DNA of 64,000 bases, from assembly GCA_958298945.1 (NCBI GenBank), contig OY282606.1, positions 41,243,920 to 41,307,919 of the forward strand, written 5' to 3'. The DNA comes from Atherix ibis. Taxonomy: Eukaryota; Arthropoda; Insecta; Diptera; Athericidae. The stretch's first letter is position 1, and each line of letters opens with the position of its first letter. The notes beneath the pieces are model-generated. The model searched no databases. It was not told the DNA's origin and saw nothing but the letters and a program-made list of their open reading frames with translations. Positions 1 through 13,796 of the stretch are shown here, in pieces. Both the position numbers and the translations under genes were made by a program.

Positions 1-2870
1 GAACAAAATCGATTGAAGAAAATTAAAAAATTTCATTTTACTCTTAGTTAAAATTTATCCTTAAATTAAAAAAAAAAAAACTTATCCTTAAATTTTAAAT
101 TTTTTTAGTAAATTCTATTTTAATTGAGTTTATCGAATTATTTATAATGGAATAAACCTTGAAAGTTTTGGTAAATTAAAGGCCTTGCAGTAGACAATTT
201 AGTTTATTGTTATTTATTATGTGAAATTATTTTTAAAGTAATTGCAATAAAATTATTTTCAAATGTTAGCACCCTTTTCCTAAAAATTCATAAAGAACAA
301 AATAGTATCTTTTGGGGAAATAAATTTACATTAATAATTATACATTACTTCTTAAATACCAACCAATAAATTTTCTTTATTTTTAAGACTTTACGGATGT
401 TATTTAAATAAAACAATAGACTATAAAGATGTAAATTGTAATTTAAATTATACATTAAATATTTATATTTTCACGTAACATTGAAAATGTAAAAATATTA
501 TTTTTTGAAAGAAAAATCTTCAAAAATTCATAAAAATGAATTTTAACAAATTATAATCATAGAATATTCCATTAATAAAATATAATTTTAGATACTTTTC
601 AAAATTTATATACATTTTATGTAATTTATTTTAGAATAATTTATTTGTTGAAATCAAAAATATCAATCATGTAGAAATGTTGCACGTCTTTAAGACAAGG
701 ATTCTAATGAGAATATGGTGTATTCATAGGATACGTGCTGATTTGTTGAACATAAAATTTATGAAATTTTGTCATTATGGGTTTTCCATGTCAATGCATT
801 CTTAGGGAGAATATACTCGTATGTCACCCAGATAGCTTATATAAGAAAATTTAAATAAAATATTATCAAATAAAAGTCAATTTATTATTAGTTGTTTATT
901 GTCAAGAGTATATGTGTACATTTCATAAAAATTGTAAAACAAGAGCAGACTAAGCAAATTCAATGAAAATATTGTACAAAATACTAAAAACAATTTTTGA
1001 AAATTTCATAAAAATGAACCAATAATATTAAAAAAAATCCCTGATATATTTTAATATCTTATTTAGTTAATAGTCTTTAACTATCCTTATAAATTTATTT
1101 CAGTATTTTCCTTGAGTTATTAATTTTAATTATTGCTTATTCATAATACTTTCCTTATATTTCCCTTGAGCTGTAATTAAAATGATTCTTAAAAAAAATT
1201 GTTAACTATTACCTAAATGTACGAATTGGACTTCTTTGATAATTTTATCTCTAAAGCACCTTGTATCCTAAATATTGATTTAAATATCTTAGCAAATACT
1301 CATAAAATTATAAGCAGTCATTAATAATGATGACCTATTTCCACATAAATATTTCAACAAAATACCAGTAATTAATAAGTGAATGAGTTATTTGATAATT
1401 CCCATCTAAGGATTCTCCAATTTAGTTGAATTGAAAATCGCCTCGATATGATGGAAAGGATTTACTTTTGCTGAATATTCTTAGTTATATTTATAAAAAT
1501 TATACTGAATCCAAGCAAACGAGAAATTAGGACAATCATTTATATCCGTTGCTGTATAGTTTCAATTTTATAATATATAGATTTTGAGAGATAAAAGTAT
1601 CTATTATTGGTGCCAAATAATACACGTGAACACTTGTATTTGGCTGGAATGAAACATGTTTTTCTGGAGGATTATGAAGCTTGCAAGTGTATCTGATGGC
1701 ATCCTTTAGCTAAGCCCGTCTATGCAGATGCAGTTTATGCAAAAGCGTTGTAAAGCCATTTAAATTGTGTTCTTTTTTAACTGCTTTTCCAGATATGCAT
1801 AAGCACAGATGCATGAATGAATACAAAAACCAAGCATACTAATATCGTTGAGGAAATACACAGTTTTTTACCATAACATCGAAAATAGCAATGATATCTA
1901 CCATTTACCTAACACCATACGTAGTCCTGTTTTATTGCTGAAACATTTCAAAACCGAAAAAACTACATATGGACACGATTTATGCACATATTGAATTGTT
2001 ATTATTACCTTTCATCCAGAATTCTGCTTTTATATAAAAAAAACACCACCACCGTTCCTCACTTTCTTTCAAACTTTCAAACTATGCCATTCAATGAAAT
2101 TGTGGATGATTCGAGGGAATTATAATTAATATTCCCACAGGAACAAAAATTGCAGAACTTTCAATAGCATTGCTTTATTGCATGCACGTTATTAATAATC
2201 ATTCTAAAGTATTTAAAATTGAAGCTTTTATGCCATTTATATGAGGTGATTAATATGAGATTAAAATATGCCATTATGCTTACAAAAAAAAATATTTTTT
2301 ACTCAATTGAATAATTTTATATCAAATTTGATCATAATAAAAAACACTCTTGAAAAAAATGATTTTTAATTTAACAAAAAGAAAGGAGTTTTATAAATTA
2401 CCAATGCAATAGTTCTACTCTATAAGCATTTGAAAATATCCTTTTTGTGTCCTAATTATTTGAACAATTTGAATTTGAAATAACCCTTCTATATCCTTTT
2501 CTAATAGATTACCAGTTATTTTATCTTCAGTTTTCTAAAAGTATATCCTCAATTCTTTTGAATATTATACACATTTTTTAAAAATTTCTTACATTTTCTA
2601 AAATTAATGTACCTTATTAAGTCCTACAGAAAAGGACTTATTCCAAACTAGATTTTGATCTATTTATAAATCATCTTATTAAAAAGTTTTACATTATAAA
2701 AAAAATATTATCATATAAATTGCTAAAACATAAATCATGTATTCAGTTCGAAAATTTCTTTTTATAGTCTCCTCTCCGATAATCTGGAAATTTTCTATCG
2801 TTAATATACTTAACGAACTATTAATGTTACTTCCCAGTCTCGTAAAAATATTTGAAGACACTTCTATTTA
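1..2870. other. AT-rich DNA without a recognisable gene
   Basis: I see no long reading frame, transposase motif or RNA gene on either strand. Most of the stretch is low-complexity A/T. About 1590-2180 is more base-diverse and could be non-coding regulatory DNA or an old repeat, but nothing identifies it. Confidence 0.5.
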
Positions 2871-2879
2871 AATGGTATT

Positions 2880-3770
2880 ATCTCATTCTTCGTTATCATC
2901 ATCAACAGCGCAATAACCGTGAGTTCGGTCTAGGCTCAATAAATCAAAAAAACTCAAAACATCCTGGTTTCCATCGAAGGTAGGATTTTCTAAATCTTCT
3001 GTTTCTAGGCAGGATTTTCGTTAAACATACAGAGTAAGTGTACCCAGCCCATACGCAATCTATTGTAACCAGGCAGTCGTGCTCATGCTCCAGGATCTCA
3101 TCTTTATTAGGCTACAGAATTATTCATCTTCATGTAGAAAGCCAAAAATGCTTTGAAGGATCTTCCTTTCAAACACGGACAATAGTTCCCAGTGGTTTTT
3201 GCTGAGAACCCAAGTTTCCGAAGAATACATGAGGACTGGTAAGATAAGAGTCCTATATAGGAATCCCTCCGATATTATGGTCAGAATTTCGGAACGAAAT
3301 AATTTAGTTTGACTGACATAGGCGCTTTTGGTTACCAGCAGCCATGCGCGGATTTCTTCCTCTATATTTTTAGCGGCTGCGATACTTAATCCCAAATAGG
3401 AATATGATTCAACTCTTTTCAAGCTATAATCTCATATCTCTATACGACTAGTGGTCGATGCCGACACTGCCACCATGCACTTGTTTTGTATTAATTTATA
3501 TACAACCCAAGATTTATCGCCGCCGCATCAATCTTGATCATGGCCTCTCATGCAACTCTTTCTGATCGATACATTATGTTAAATGCTGGGCAAACTTAAT
3601 AAGGATGCCTCTCCTCATATTTTCTACTAAGCTACAAGTAACTATTTCCAGCGCCAACCTAAAGAGTACACAAGAAAGTGCGTCTTTTTGCCGGAGACCA
3701 TTATGGATGTTAAATGGTTTTGAAAATGAGTCGTCTGGTATTACTTTTCCTCTCACACTACTTATTGGAG
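2880..3770 (-). pseudogene. Non-LTR retrotransposon reverse transcriptase remnant
   Basis: On the minus strand, about 3574-3760 reads GLRQKDALSCVLFRLALE, matching the GLRQGDALSCLLFNLALE block of non-LTR reverse transcriptases. Further on, 3120-3422 reads YLGLSI, then LYRTLILPVLMYSSETW, then FERKILQSIFG. This is the thumb and C-terminal region of endonuclease/reverse-transcriptase proteins of that class. The blocks are in the right order but separated by stops and missing sequence, so the copy is dead. No poly(A) tail or target-site duplication was found. Similar C-terminal blocks occur on the plus strand near 9.1, 32.6 and 40.15 kb, so the family is dispersed through the window. Clade is not certain. 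Confidence 0.7.
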
Positions 3771-3829
3771 CCTTGTCAGTCTTAATCATATTTCTGGCTA
3801 CATTATTATAAATGGTTTTTACTATTGTA

Positions 3830-4228
3830 TTTAGTAAAATAGTAAAGAATATCTTATAGATTTTGCTCATAAACGTAATACCATCAATAAAATATTCCTC
3901 ATTCTTCAAAATTTCAAAATTATCCCTGATCATCAATTTGGTTTCAGATCAAAAAATTCCACAATCCTCCAGTTGATTATATTCAATCCACTCTGGAGCG
4001 AAAATTGTATTGTCCAACGGTGTTTTCAGATATATCAAACACTTTTGATTGCGTATGGCATCCTGAATTGCTTTGACAACTCAAAAGTTTTCTTCACTCC
4101 ATATGCATCTTCATTATAAATTTATAGCTCTTCCAACGTCACTTCCAAATAGCTTTCAATACTGAATATTCTAAAAGTTTTCATACCACAGCCGGTGTTC
4201 CGCAAGGCTGTTCTGGCCCACCTTTATA
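3830..4228 (+). pseudogene. Jockey-like reverse transcriptase remnant, 5' part
   Basis: The plus strand encodes IIPDHQFGFRSKNSTI, the finger-domain signature of jockey-clade reverse transcriptases. It is followed by a degraded catalytic region (SDISNTFDCVWHPELL, where intact elements have an AFDxVWHxGLL block) and AGVPQGCSGPPLY, the GVPQG motif. Stops and frame changes show that it is inactive. The similarity stops exactly where the inverted-repeat element at 4229-5300 begins and resumes after it, so one ancestral jockey copy was split by that insertion. The 5' limit near 3830 is approximate because it abuts an opposite-strand retrotransposon relic. Confidence 0.72.
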
Positions 4229-5300
4229 CAGGGTAAATTTTATGTTCCAGATCAAAGTTTTTTTTTTAATAACTTTTAAATAAAATAAATTTTATAATTT
4301 ATATTTTATTGATTAATTGTACGATCTTTAGCATTATGTATGAAATATGATGTCGATCAAATGCATGTCTCTAGCCGCGGTACAAAGACGACGTCTTTTA
4401 AGCATATTTTTCACAACATTTTCGCAGACTTCTGGTGTTGTTTCAGTAATTTCGTTTCGAATGTTATCCTTAAGCATAGAGGTTGTAGTTGGTTTGTTAG
4501 TGTAAAGGTTTTTCTTCAAGTTCCCCTATACGACGAAATTGAAAGGGTTCAAATCAGGGACTCTTGGAGTTCAGTCGATGTCACCACCTTTAGACATTAT
4601 TTGGACGGAAAAAATTTCTCTCAAAATTTGCATAATAACACAAGCTGTGTGTAATGTAGCACCGTTTTGTTAGAACCACATGTTCTGTATTTCTAATTGA
4701 TTCAATTAGGGTAGAAAAAAGTTTTCCAACAGATCCCAAAAACGGTCATCAGTAACTGTTACAACATTGCCTCCAGCATCCTTAAAGAAATATGGCCTAA
4801 CGTTGCCGCTGGCCCAATTGCCGCATCATACAGTTATTCTACAAAAGAATAGTGGTCTTTGGTGTACAAGTAGAGTGTCTTCAATGCTCCAAAAGCGGCT
4901 ATTCTATTTATTAACAAACCCAGCTAAATCGAAGTGTGCTTTTGTATTAATTGAATTTTATACAGGTAAAAAAGAAAATCTTTTTTGAGCATTTTTAACA
5001 AACATGATGGAGATATTCTTAATTTTTGTGCAAAGGGTCTATGAGATGTACCCGGACACTAAATGATTGACTTGCTTAGCATATACCAAAATAGTCACGT
5101 AATTTTCCCCGCATATTCACAATTGAACAATTATTTAAATAAAATGTTTTAATAATTTTAATACGTTATTATGGCGTTAGATGGTGCACAATAAATTGCT
5201 ATCGATCACTCTCTACAATTGTCATATTCCAATAGACAAATATTATTCAAACCAAAATGGCGGCCAAACAAAATCGATTTGGAACATAGAAATCACCCTG
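4229..5300 (-). mobile_element. Degenerate DD41D-type mariner/Tc1 element with terminal inverted repeats
   Basis: The ends form an imperfect inverted repeat: CAGGGTAAATTTTATGTTCC at the left, and the reverse complement of the right end reads CAGGGTGATTTCTATGTTCC. The minus strand at 4334-4519 encodes the C-terminus of a transposase (NIRNEITETTPEVCENVVKN, then HLIDIIFHT). A more upstream part, about 4640-4960, is recognisable in broken frames. The same C-terminus occurs at 63.2-63.4 kb. By family resemblance this belongs to the IS630/Tc1/mariner group in which the second and third catalytic Asp are 41 residues apart (rosa/Visitor-like). The length of about 1.07 kb suggests internal deletion from the usual 1.25-1.3 kb. 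It interrupts a jockey relic. Confidence 0.75.
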
Positions 5301-5730
5301 AATAATATTTAAAAAATTCCAAAACTATTACAGCCATCTATGCTTATGTTACCGCCAATTCTTATATTCCATTAAAATATCTTAAAAGCTATCAGTAATT
5401 TATAATTCCATAATTCAAAACCTACAAAACTGCATTATAAGATAAATCATCAGAAAAGTGTTCACACTACCTTCACAGTCTGTTAAAAATTACCCTATGG
5501 CAATATTATTGCACCAAGTTTAAGACCGGTATATGGGATTATATCTGAAAGCCGATCAAAATCGATGCTAAAACATAAACTTTTATTTATAATAAATAGA
5601 ATTCTTAAACCAATTCGGACATACGGTATTGAACTTTATGATTTTAATATGCATTACAATTTCTATCGAATCCAATCTTTGGGGTTTTACCAATTTCTAT
5701 CAGTTATTTTTTCGTAACAAAGTAAATCGT
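5301..5730 (+). pseudogene. Jockey-like reverse transcriptase remnant, 3' part
   Basis: Broken plus-strand frames contain TTAIYAYVTAN, corresponding to the catalytic YADDTA block with both Asp lost. Later comes RILKPIRTYGIELYDF and RIQSLGFYQF, matching the jockey C-terminal block LKPIWTYGIQLWG followed by IQRFQSK. Order and strand continue the remnant that ends at 4228, so this is its downstream half. Loss of the two catalytic Asp plus frameshifts make it non-functional. The 3' limit is approximate. Confidence 0.65.
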
Positions 5731-7559
5731 CATAACTTAAATTTTTACTTTGTTTGTAATTACTCCCACTGCATTGTTTACTATAGTGTTCTTGTCATAA
5801 TATCTGCTTGGAAGTTTCATACTCTATGTTATCTTCCCCATACGCACAAGATCTCTTAACACTTTAAAATATCTTTTCAGGCAGAAGTGCACCGATGCGT
5901 GATAACTCCCACTTCATTATTTACTACAGAATCCTTATTATAATATCTGATTATACCAATTCATACATATATCTACAGCTTAAAAAAAAAATTTCTCAAT
6001 TCATTTTCACATTGCTTATTCATACCATCATAATCCTTTGCGTTAAATCATGTACACATCATTTGTGCATTTTCCTACAGCATATTTTTATGCTTTTATA
6101 ATTAAAATTTATTTTATATTAAATGAACTATTCACACAAAAAAAATATGACTAAAATTTTTTCATTCAATTTTAATTATATGCAAAAATCTCAAAGCTAT
6201 AACGTGACCCAATATTTATGCATTTATTTACAACAAAAAAAATCCAAATAATATAACCAACATTTCCGTATATAATAAAAGATAATTTATGTGTAGGCTC
6301 TCATGGCAACTTGGTCAGATTTAGTTAAAATTTAGTAATGCACTATAAAAAGAGCCTGTCATAATTTCTATAATGTAATAATTAAAATGTTTTATGAATT
6401 GACCGTACTATTATTGCTCGTTCACTTTTCATAATTTAACTCTTGTATCTGCGAGAAATAATTGCTAAAAACATAGAAAAAAAAGGAAAATTTTCTTTAA
6501 AAAAAAGGCAAAAATACCAAAAAACCGAATAATTTTCTACAAATCGTTTCCCAACAAAAATTCATCGATCTCACCAATTCGAAGTCTTCCAAAACTTAAC
6601 CAATTCGAATATAGACAGACACACTGTAATTGCATTACGAGTTCATTGTTACTATTTTGTAATCGACGCATTTTATAATTACAGACGAATAGTAAGTTAT
6701 CTGTTCAGTATAAGACAAAAAACGTTTTTTTCCCTTTCAACGGGAGCTCTGAACTCAAATTGGAGCAGTTTTTTTTTGATGAAAAATTTACGAACAAACG
6801 CGTTGAAAAATTTAAAGAAAAATGTTGAAAGTTAAATAACCTAAAATAAAATAAGACAAGACACAGTAAAGATCACAAGAGTGCAATTTTTACTAAATCT
6901 GACTTTTAACAGTACATTAATTTTATGCAAATCTTAAAGAGATGATATTTTGGTGAAAGAAGGTAAAATACGTGAAAAATTCCATGAGTACTGCATGGTA
7001 TTGTGACCGTACAAGTACGAGTATCATCGCCATTTTAATCTGAATTTATTTTAATTTAACATATACACACAATAAGAGATTAACAATAATAAATATATCA
7101 AAATAATTCTCTATTGTGTGTGGGTAGAATTCTGTATTGTTTGTATCTTGGAATTTTCACACAATATGACTGTACCTGAAGGTTCTTACAATAAATGTGC
7201 AAAAAGCTATTCATTAAATGCAATGAATCCTCATCCCTGATGAATAGCAAATAAATGAAGAAAGATGCCAACACACCTAGAATACGATATTATTTTCTTC
7301 ATACTATAAAGTACCTACCAATAAGAGAAGCTATTATTCAACTTCCAGACAAAAAGGTTAAAGTTAAAATTTCAGCTCATATAGTTAAGATTTGTTAAGA
7401 ACATATTGAAATATTAGAATTGAGGTGATAGAAAATTTTATATCTGCACTAGTTTCCTATAAGAAATTATTCAATTTGTGGTTCGGAAAGTAAATTGTAT
7501 TTTCAAAAAGATTATTTTTTTATATTATTTTTACCTTGCATAAAATATGATATTTTTCA
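5731..7559. other. AT-rich DNA without a recognisable gene
   Basis: Short open frames near 5.9-6.1 kb have no recognisable motif and AT-driven composition. Nothing else stands out on either strand. Confidence 0.45.
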
Positions 7560-8390
7560 AAAATTTATTACAAAACCTCTTAGAGGACGTCATCTTTTTA
7601 AGATAATTTTCGATGACGTTTTGCATATTTCGGAAAGCACTGATAATTGAGGGTTGTTGGTTTTTTAAATGCTCTAAAGTTTCAGGATTACTTTATTCTA
7701 ATTTTGATTATTTAAGAATGACTATGATGAGTTATGTATTTAAAGGATTAGCAATTAGAGTGAAATGGTTTCTAGAGTGAAATTGTCTTTTTTTAATTTT
7801 TTTAAATATATTTTCTTAGCATTCATTAATACAATTGCTATTTATCGAAATAATTACTTTCAAACAATTTGTCCAGTATTTTGAGAATAATTTCGTTCTT
7901 TTATTGGATTCTTTGGATAAGCCTTTTAGTCTTAACAATATTCAAATATATTTATCATCTCTTCCGAAGATCCTTGCAGCTGCCGATCCTGTAAGAATGA
8001 TAATCACATTCGAGAAGTTCGCTTAATGTCATTATCTTCCTTTAAGATAAATTCGTTTGCCCAAATCCTCGTCCCAAAAAAAATATCATGCATCTCTTAC
8101 ATGTGCTCCTTAGACTTCCTTTGTAAATTTTTCTATTATTTTCACAAGGTCTTCTTATAAAAGTCTTCGTACGCATCTCCAAACCATAACATACCATGCA
8201 CTATATTATCATCCGTAACCATAATATTCCCAGCACCATGAAGAAACGTGCACCGTTTAAACCCACAAATTTCCAAATTGGGACTCATCATTCCAAAGAA
8301 TCTGTTTCAACTATTTTAGCGATTAATCTGATGATCCTCTGCCCATTCCAAGCTTGCGACCTGCTCCTCAACCTGAGCTTAAATATTCTT
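7560..8390 (-). pseudogene. Tc1-like transposase remnant
   Basis: The minus strand, read from about 8390 downward, gives KQILWNDESQFGNLW, the first catalytic block of Tc1-like transposases (usually W..V.WTDESKF). A MVWRCV block follows (usually MVWGC). A further block, KEDNDIKRTSRM, corresponds to the QQDNDPKHTSR motif with the second catalytic Asp. Frames shift between blocks and stops are frequent. The third acidic residue and the inverted repeats were not located. Open plus-strand frames at 7835-8026 and 8196-8399 are shadows of this relic. Confidence 0.55.
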
Positions 8391-8930
8391 TATTTATAAA
8401 TTTTACCAAATTATAGTGAATTAAATTTTAACTACGAAATATCCTTCGTCTTTCAGAGTAAATATTCTAGATTTTGATCCTCACAAAATGTTAGCTTTTT
8501 TATTTTTACTGACTGTACTTTCTACATTAAAATTGAGACGCATATTGGAAAATAAATTTTTATTTTTATACAAATACAAAAATTATATTATAAAAAGGAT
8601 ATAAAGAAGTATCGACAAGTAGTCTCGACAAGTACACAGTTGAAATTTTTGATAATAGATTGACTTCAGTGATTGTCCTGTATGTAAAAAGTTAGGTGCA
8701 AAAAAAACTATTTATATTATAAAAAAAGAAAAACACCCTTTAAAACAGATTAAAAATAAATTCATTAAAATTATACGCATGTAATCACGGCCTATGATTG
8801 GGAGTATTAACCAATAAATGAGTCGGGTTTCTAAGGATAGAAGAACTGGATTATTTTTGGTAGGAGCACTGAATTATTTTTTAAATTATATTATTGTATT
8901 TATGATAGCCAACAGATCTTATTTCAGTTA
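8391..8930. other. AT-rich DNA without a recognisable gene
   Basis: No coding motif or structured RNA was recognised. Confidence 0.4.
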
Positions 8931-9205
8931 GGCTGAAATTCTGACCAAAACATCGAAACTACTATTATACAGGACACTAATCTTACCAGTGAACTCTTGT
9001 TCGTGTTTAAAAAATTTCTCAAATCTCAAAAAAAAGTAATCCCTCAAAGAATGTTTAGTAGCCTCTACAAGAGAATGGACGATTCCGGAGCTTATTTAAT
9101 GACGTCATTCTAGTGCATTACAGCGACCGCCAGCTGTGAATAAAATTAAGCCAATAGCAACGGAAAGCTGAGCTGGTCACTTAATCCATATGGATGAGAA
9201 AGATG
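8931..9205 (+). pseudogene. Non-LTR retrotransposon C-terminal fragment
   Basis: The plus strand contains [18 protein letters not shown], nearly the same as [17 protein letters not shown] at about 40.15 kb, where it follows an [11 protein letters not shown] block typical of the C-terminal part of endonuclease/reverse-transcriptase elements. Upstream, about 8960-9060, the frames are broken. This is a short 3' fragment of the same dispersed family as the relics near 3.1 and 40 kb. Confidence 0.55.
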
Positions 9206-11340
9206 CTTTTAAAACAACAGCCATTTATAAGATAATGAGTAATTTTTATAAAAAGGATTAAAAATTTCATTTGTCGTTATTATGTAGAACTTTTGCCTTC
9301 TAACTTCGTGAGCATCCTGACTCTCAAAATTAAATTGGTAATATGATATTTTCTTCAATTCGCTATGTAAAATATTGTAGAATTCGACTTTTAGTAGAAG
9401 TTCTATTGACAAAAATAAATTACAGTGAAAAAGTTATTTAAATAATCCTTTTTCAATTGGAAGTTTCTTGCAGTCAGGACTACATTTATAAATAATTGAC
9501 TAAGCGTGCGTTTATGTATGGGATATTCATCTCCACCCGATTTTGTTAATCTAAGTTGTTAAAAAAAGTCCCATTAAGCTATATCCTCTTCAAAACATCT
9601 ATTAAATATTAAATAATCCTCTTAGAAAAACATGCTTGCTAATTTGAAAATCCAATTATGACAATTATTTTTGAACTTTTTATGTTTAATTATCCTCTGT
9701 CATTACCGTTCGTAGTTCGTTTTGAGTGAGATTTTCTTAACAAAATTTCTTCTTTTTATGTTATGAAAAGTTTTTACTTTAATTAAATTGTATCTTTGAA
9801 TTTTTATAATAATAAATAGAATAATGTAGCACACATCTTTGCATGTGTTTTGAGTAGAATTGTTTCAAAATATTTTAGATTATTTAGTGTATATTATTAC
9901 TACTAATAATAAAAATTAATTTTAAAGCGATTTTTACTTTTATTTTATTTTTACTAATAAATAAAAATTTCTTAACTTTACAAGAGAATTAATTTTCAAA
10001 ATTTTTATTATATTTTTTTTTCACTGACAGTAAATTAAATTTTTTGTCGACAGAATTTATTGCAAATATTTCAAATAATTAATACAAGTACTGAATCTAT
10101 AATAAGCATATAATGCATTACCTAATATTACAATAATATTAAAAATTTATCCATAAAAAATAGTCATTTTCACTTATTATAAATTTCAAATACTTTCGTG
10201 ACAATAATTTTGCAATAGAATATTTAACCAAGTTATTGAAAGATATTAAATGCCTATTTTGATATAAGATATTATTACAATATAATATTTATATTATAAT
10301 AATAAATTAATGAGGCAAATTCATTTTTGAGTGGTATCTTAATACATTCGAAAGATATGAATTAGAGCCTTCAGAGTATTCTTCATATTATTTTATGGCT
10401 TCGTTAATAGGTTATTATTCAAGTAATCAATAGATAAGTATGTCTTCGTAATTTATCAACCATCAAGCACTAATATTAGATACAAAATTACGTATTTTAG
10501 TAAGGCAACCTCATCGAAATTCGAAGCATAAATTTATACATGATAGTGGCGACCACAATGTCAGTGACAGCTTTAATTGTTACAGAACGAACTACGAAAA
10601 TGAAATTGTTATTTCGTATCAGAGACCATCGGTGGTTTTGGAGATATTTGAGGAGGAAAGGGTAGGCCATGTAACAAGCTGTTGCAGACCACCTCGTAAA
10701 CTAGGTCAAAATTTGAATAATTCCCGCCATTCTTGCCAGATGAAATAAACATTTCCCACTAAACCACCACTTCAGTCATTCACTACTTACTAATGACTGT
10801 TGCCACAGAAACAGAAATATAAATTTGCATTCTTGAATTGTTGCCCTCTTGTGCAGTTGAAAAATACTCAAAAACTCCAACTACAATTATAGTCTTTGTT
10901 TGAAACCATTGTCATTCTCGGTTATTTTCTGTAAGCTTTTATTTTCATATCATTCATAATTACCATAGGCGTCTTTTGGAGCATTTCAAGTATGAGTATA
11001 CCAAACAAGCTCCATTCTGTATTCTCTTTTATAAGTTTTTAGTTCCAAGTTCATTTTTTCCTGCATAGATTATTCATTTTGTAGTTAAGAAAATAGGTAC
11101 CAATTATTTGAAAAATCTTCAATAAAAATATAATTTAAGGTAACAGTTATTAAAATCTTAATTTTTAATTTTATATTGTAGATTTAATTGTCTAATGCAT
11201 TAATATACTGAAAACATTCTATAACCTGATGATTCTGTGGAAGCCAAGTTACGCGCATGGTCGTAAAAATTTTCTTTAGAAATGAGGCTAAATAAAAGGT
11301 TTTAAAAATCTACAAATAAATATAAGAAAATGATGTACAT
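9206..11340. other. AT-rich DNA without a recognisable gene
   Basis: Long A/T stretches. About 10330-10990 is more base-diverse but holds no protein motif or inverted-repeat structure that I can name. Confidence 0.4.
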
Positions 11341-11349
11341 TTTGTATTT

Positions 11350-11630
11350 AATAAAAAGACGTCAGGTGTGCATTTTGATTTGAAGGTGTCATTGGCCCAA
11401 ATTTCTTGCAAATTGAAGAAGTAATCGTCAATTCTAAGCACTTAAATGTTTTAATCTGGTTTTTATATGATTGTAAAGAGACATCACCACAAATCACACG
11501 ATATGACAAATTTTGTCTTTATCACGCGAAAAGTTCCCAAGACGCCTAATTTTGAGGTTTGATGATACCAAATGCCCTCAAGATCGTGCGATTTGACGCC
11601 ACTAAGCTTTTTTACTTAAATATATACAAA
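11350..11630 (+). pseudogene. DD41D-type transposase fragment
   Basis: Near 11365 the plus strand reads FEGVIGPNFL, the motif after the first catalytic region of this transposase group (WSEGVIGPYFF in better copies). About 11480-11600 resembles the region leading to the third Asp (a TRYDKF...LYHAKSSQDA-type string in shifted frames). Most of the gene is missing. Motif order and strand agree, but the copy is old. Confidence 0.45.
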
Positions 11631-13590
11631 AAATTGTATTAACGCTAAAAAATTTGAATCTTAACTTAATGTCAAGCAACGGCCCAACTACAGACCGAAA
11701 TTGGCGTAAAATGCATAACAAAATACATCAAAAAAATTGGTGGCCGGTAAATTATTTAAATAGTTTTATATGTTTTACACAATGGCAAATTACAGGTAAT
11801 ATAATCAAATATATAATTTTATATAATTTGGAATTAAAAATTTATTATATTTTTTTTACTTTCTAAAGTGTAAATTGGATAATACTATAGATAAAGAAAA
11901 TTTCTAAGAAAAATACTCTAAAAAGAATATTATTTTGAAAATAAAAACTTTTAAAATTTAATATTTTTTTAATTATTAAAAATCTTAAATTAAACAACTT
12001 TTAATAATATTTATAAAACATTTTATTCCTGTTCGATCAGCCAAATATTATTTCTGTTTACTAATGCATATTAAATATCAGTTAAAAAAGTTATTCACAT
12101 TACAAAGGAAAATTTTTGTTAACTAATTTAAATAAAAGATAATTTTTTCATAGCAAAATTTTGTACCTTATATTCTATTCTTCAGTTATAATATTTTAGG
12201 AAAAAAATATGCTTAAAATTTTTGACAAATCAACACATTTCAAGAGTGTATGTTTTCACAATTTAATGTAAAAAAAAAAACCACAACCATTTCAAAACTC
12301 TAACCTAATTTAAGATTAACATTAATGTATTTAATGCTCATAATCACCTGTTTTTGTTAAATAATTAATATGTTAGCAAATTGAATCATCAACACATATC
12401 GTATAATATTCTAGGTCAGGTTTTTTACTAAATAATAACGACTTAAATGGAATGAATACCAAAATAAGTTGCAAATATTTCATAGCAAAAAGAGTTTCAT
12501 TTTTTTTCTTGCTACTCTTTTCCATGATGCAAAATCGATATAAAGTTCAGGTATTCGCATATTTAGTTGACATGAACAGAGATACTCATTAATCACTGTC
12601 CCAACGTATGACAGATGGTTTTTCAGGGCTGAATCCCAGCTCAGTTTCAGTTTTTGTAAGCTTTACTCCTACGAAAAAATAAAGATCCTAACATAAGATA
12701 TATTAATCGAAGCACAAAAAAACAACAACAAAACAGCAAAAATTCCGTAAGATACCTTAATTAGGAGAAAATATTATATATATGAACATTCATTAAATTT
12801 TGCTATTAAACCATCTAATTTTGCGTCACGTATGGAATAATTTTACTCCACCTTATAAGTATAAAATTATTTTCAATATGCAATCAACTGCTTCCAAAAT
12901 ATTTGTCATACCAAAATAATAGCTTTACAATAAGATATATTCACACCTTCGAAAAGGATACAATTAATTATTAGATGTATGTACTTGTATTCGTGCTAAG
13001 AAAATTTCGAAATCCCATAATCCTTTCAAATGGATTTCTGTGATAATTTCCTCTCTTTTCCGTTCATCTTGATTACTCTCTTATAGCATAAATGTAATTT
13101 TATATACAACCGATTTATATGAACTATAACGTATTCTATTGTGTACTTAGATTATACAAAATACCATTTCATGTATTTTAATGCCTTTTACTACTCGAAA
13201 AGCCTTATAGCAACTATAGGACACAATTTTCTATCCTGTATGCTGTAGGCTTTACTTATTAAAGTAATTTAACTATCCTATGCCATGTACTAATAATTTT
13301 CCAATTATGAAGATTACTGAGTATTAGTTTAGCAAATTTTCAATATGATTTTTAGCTAGAATAAATAGTTCTTTTACAAGCACACATAATTTTTAATAGT
13401 ATGACATTAAACGAGTCTTTTAGTAATTATATTTTTTTAATCTGTGCGTCAGACTATTGTAAACTATTTAATATGATTTAAATATAAAAATTATTTAAAA
13501 TAACATTTAAATAGATGAAAATTTATTATTTTATAGTATGATTTTTTTAACTACCAAACAATACCTTAAAAAAAGGAAAAAGTTCTACAA
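11631..13590. other. AT-rich DNA without a recognisable gene
   Basis: No reading frame longer than about 70 codons has plausible composition. No RNA gene or clear repeat was recognised. Confidence 0.4.
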
Positions 13591-13725
13591 AATTGGTGAT
13601 TTTGTCGCAGTTACGTTCCACACCTTTACGGGGAGATTATTTTCTTCAGCGATGAGAATCATTTCTCGCTCAGTGAATACGTCAATAAGTAAAATTTGGG
13701 TTTAAAGGTGTATATCTGAAAATAC
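13590..13725 (+). pseudogene. Short DD41D-type transposase fragment
   Basis: Near 13645 the plus strand encodes IIFFSDENHFSLSEYVNK. This corresponds to the first catalytic Asp block of the DD41D group (IIFSDEAHFxLxGYVNKQN). Nothing upstream or downstream continues it, so it is a roughly 130-bp relic. It lies just upstream of the mariner at 13797. Confidence 0.5.
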
Positions 13726-13796
13726 AATTGTTATAAGAAAAAATTTGTTAAGAATAAAAGTCTAAATAGTTCTTTTTTTTATTAAAGAGGGTCGTT

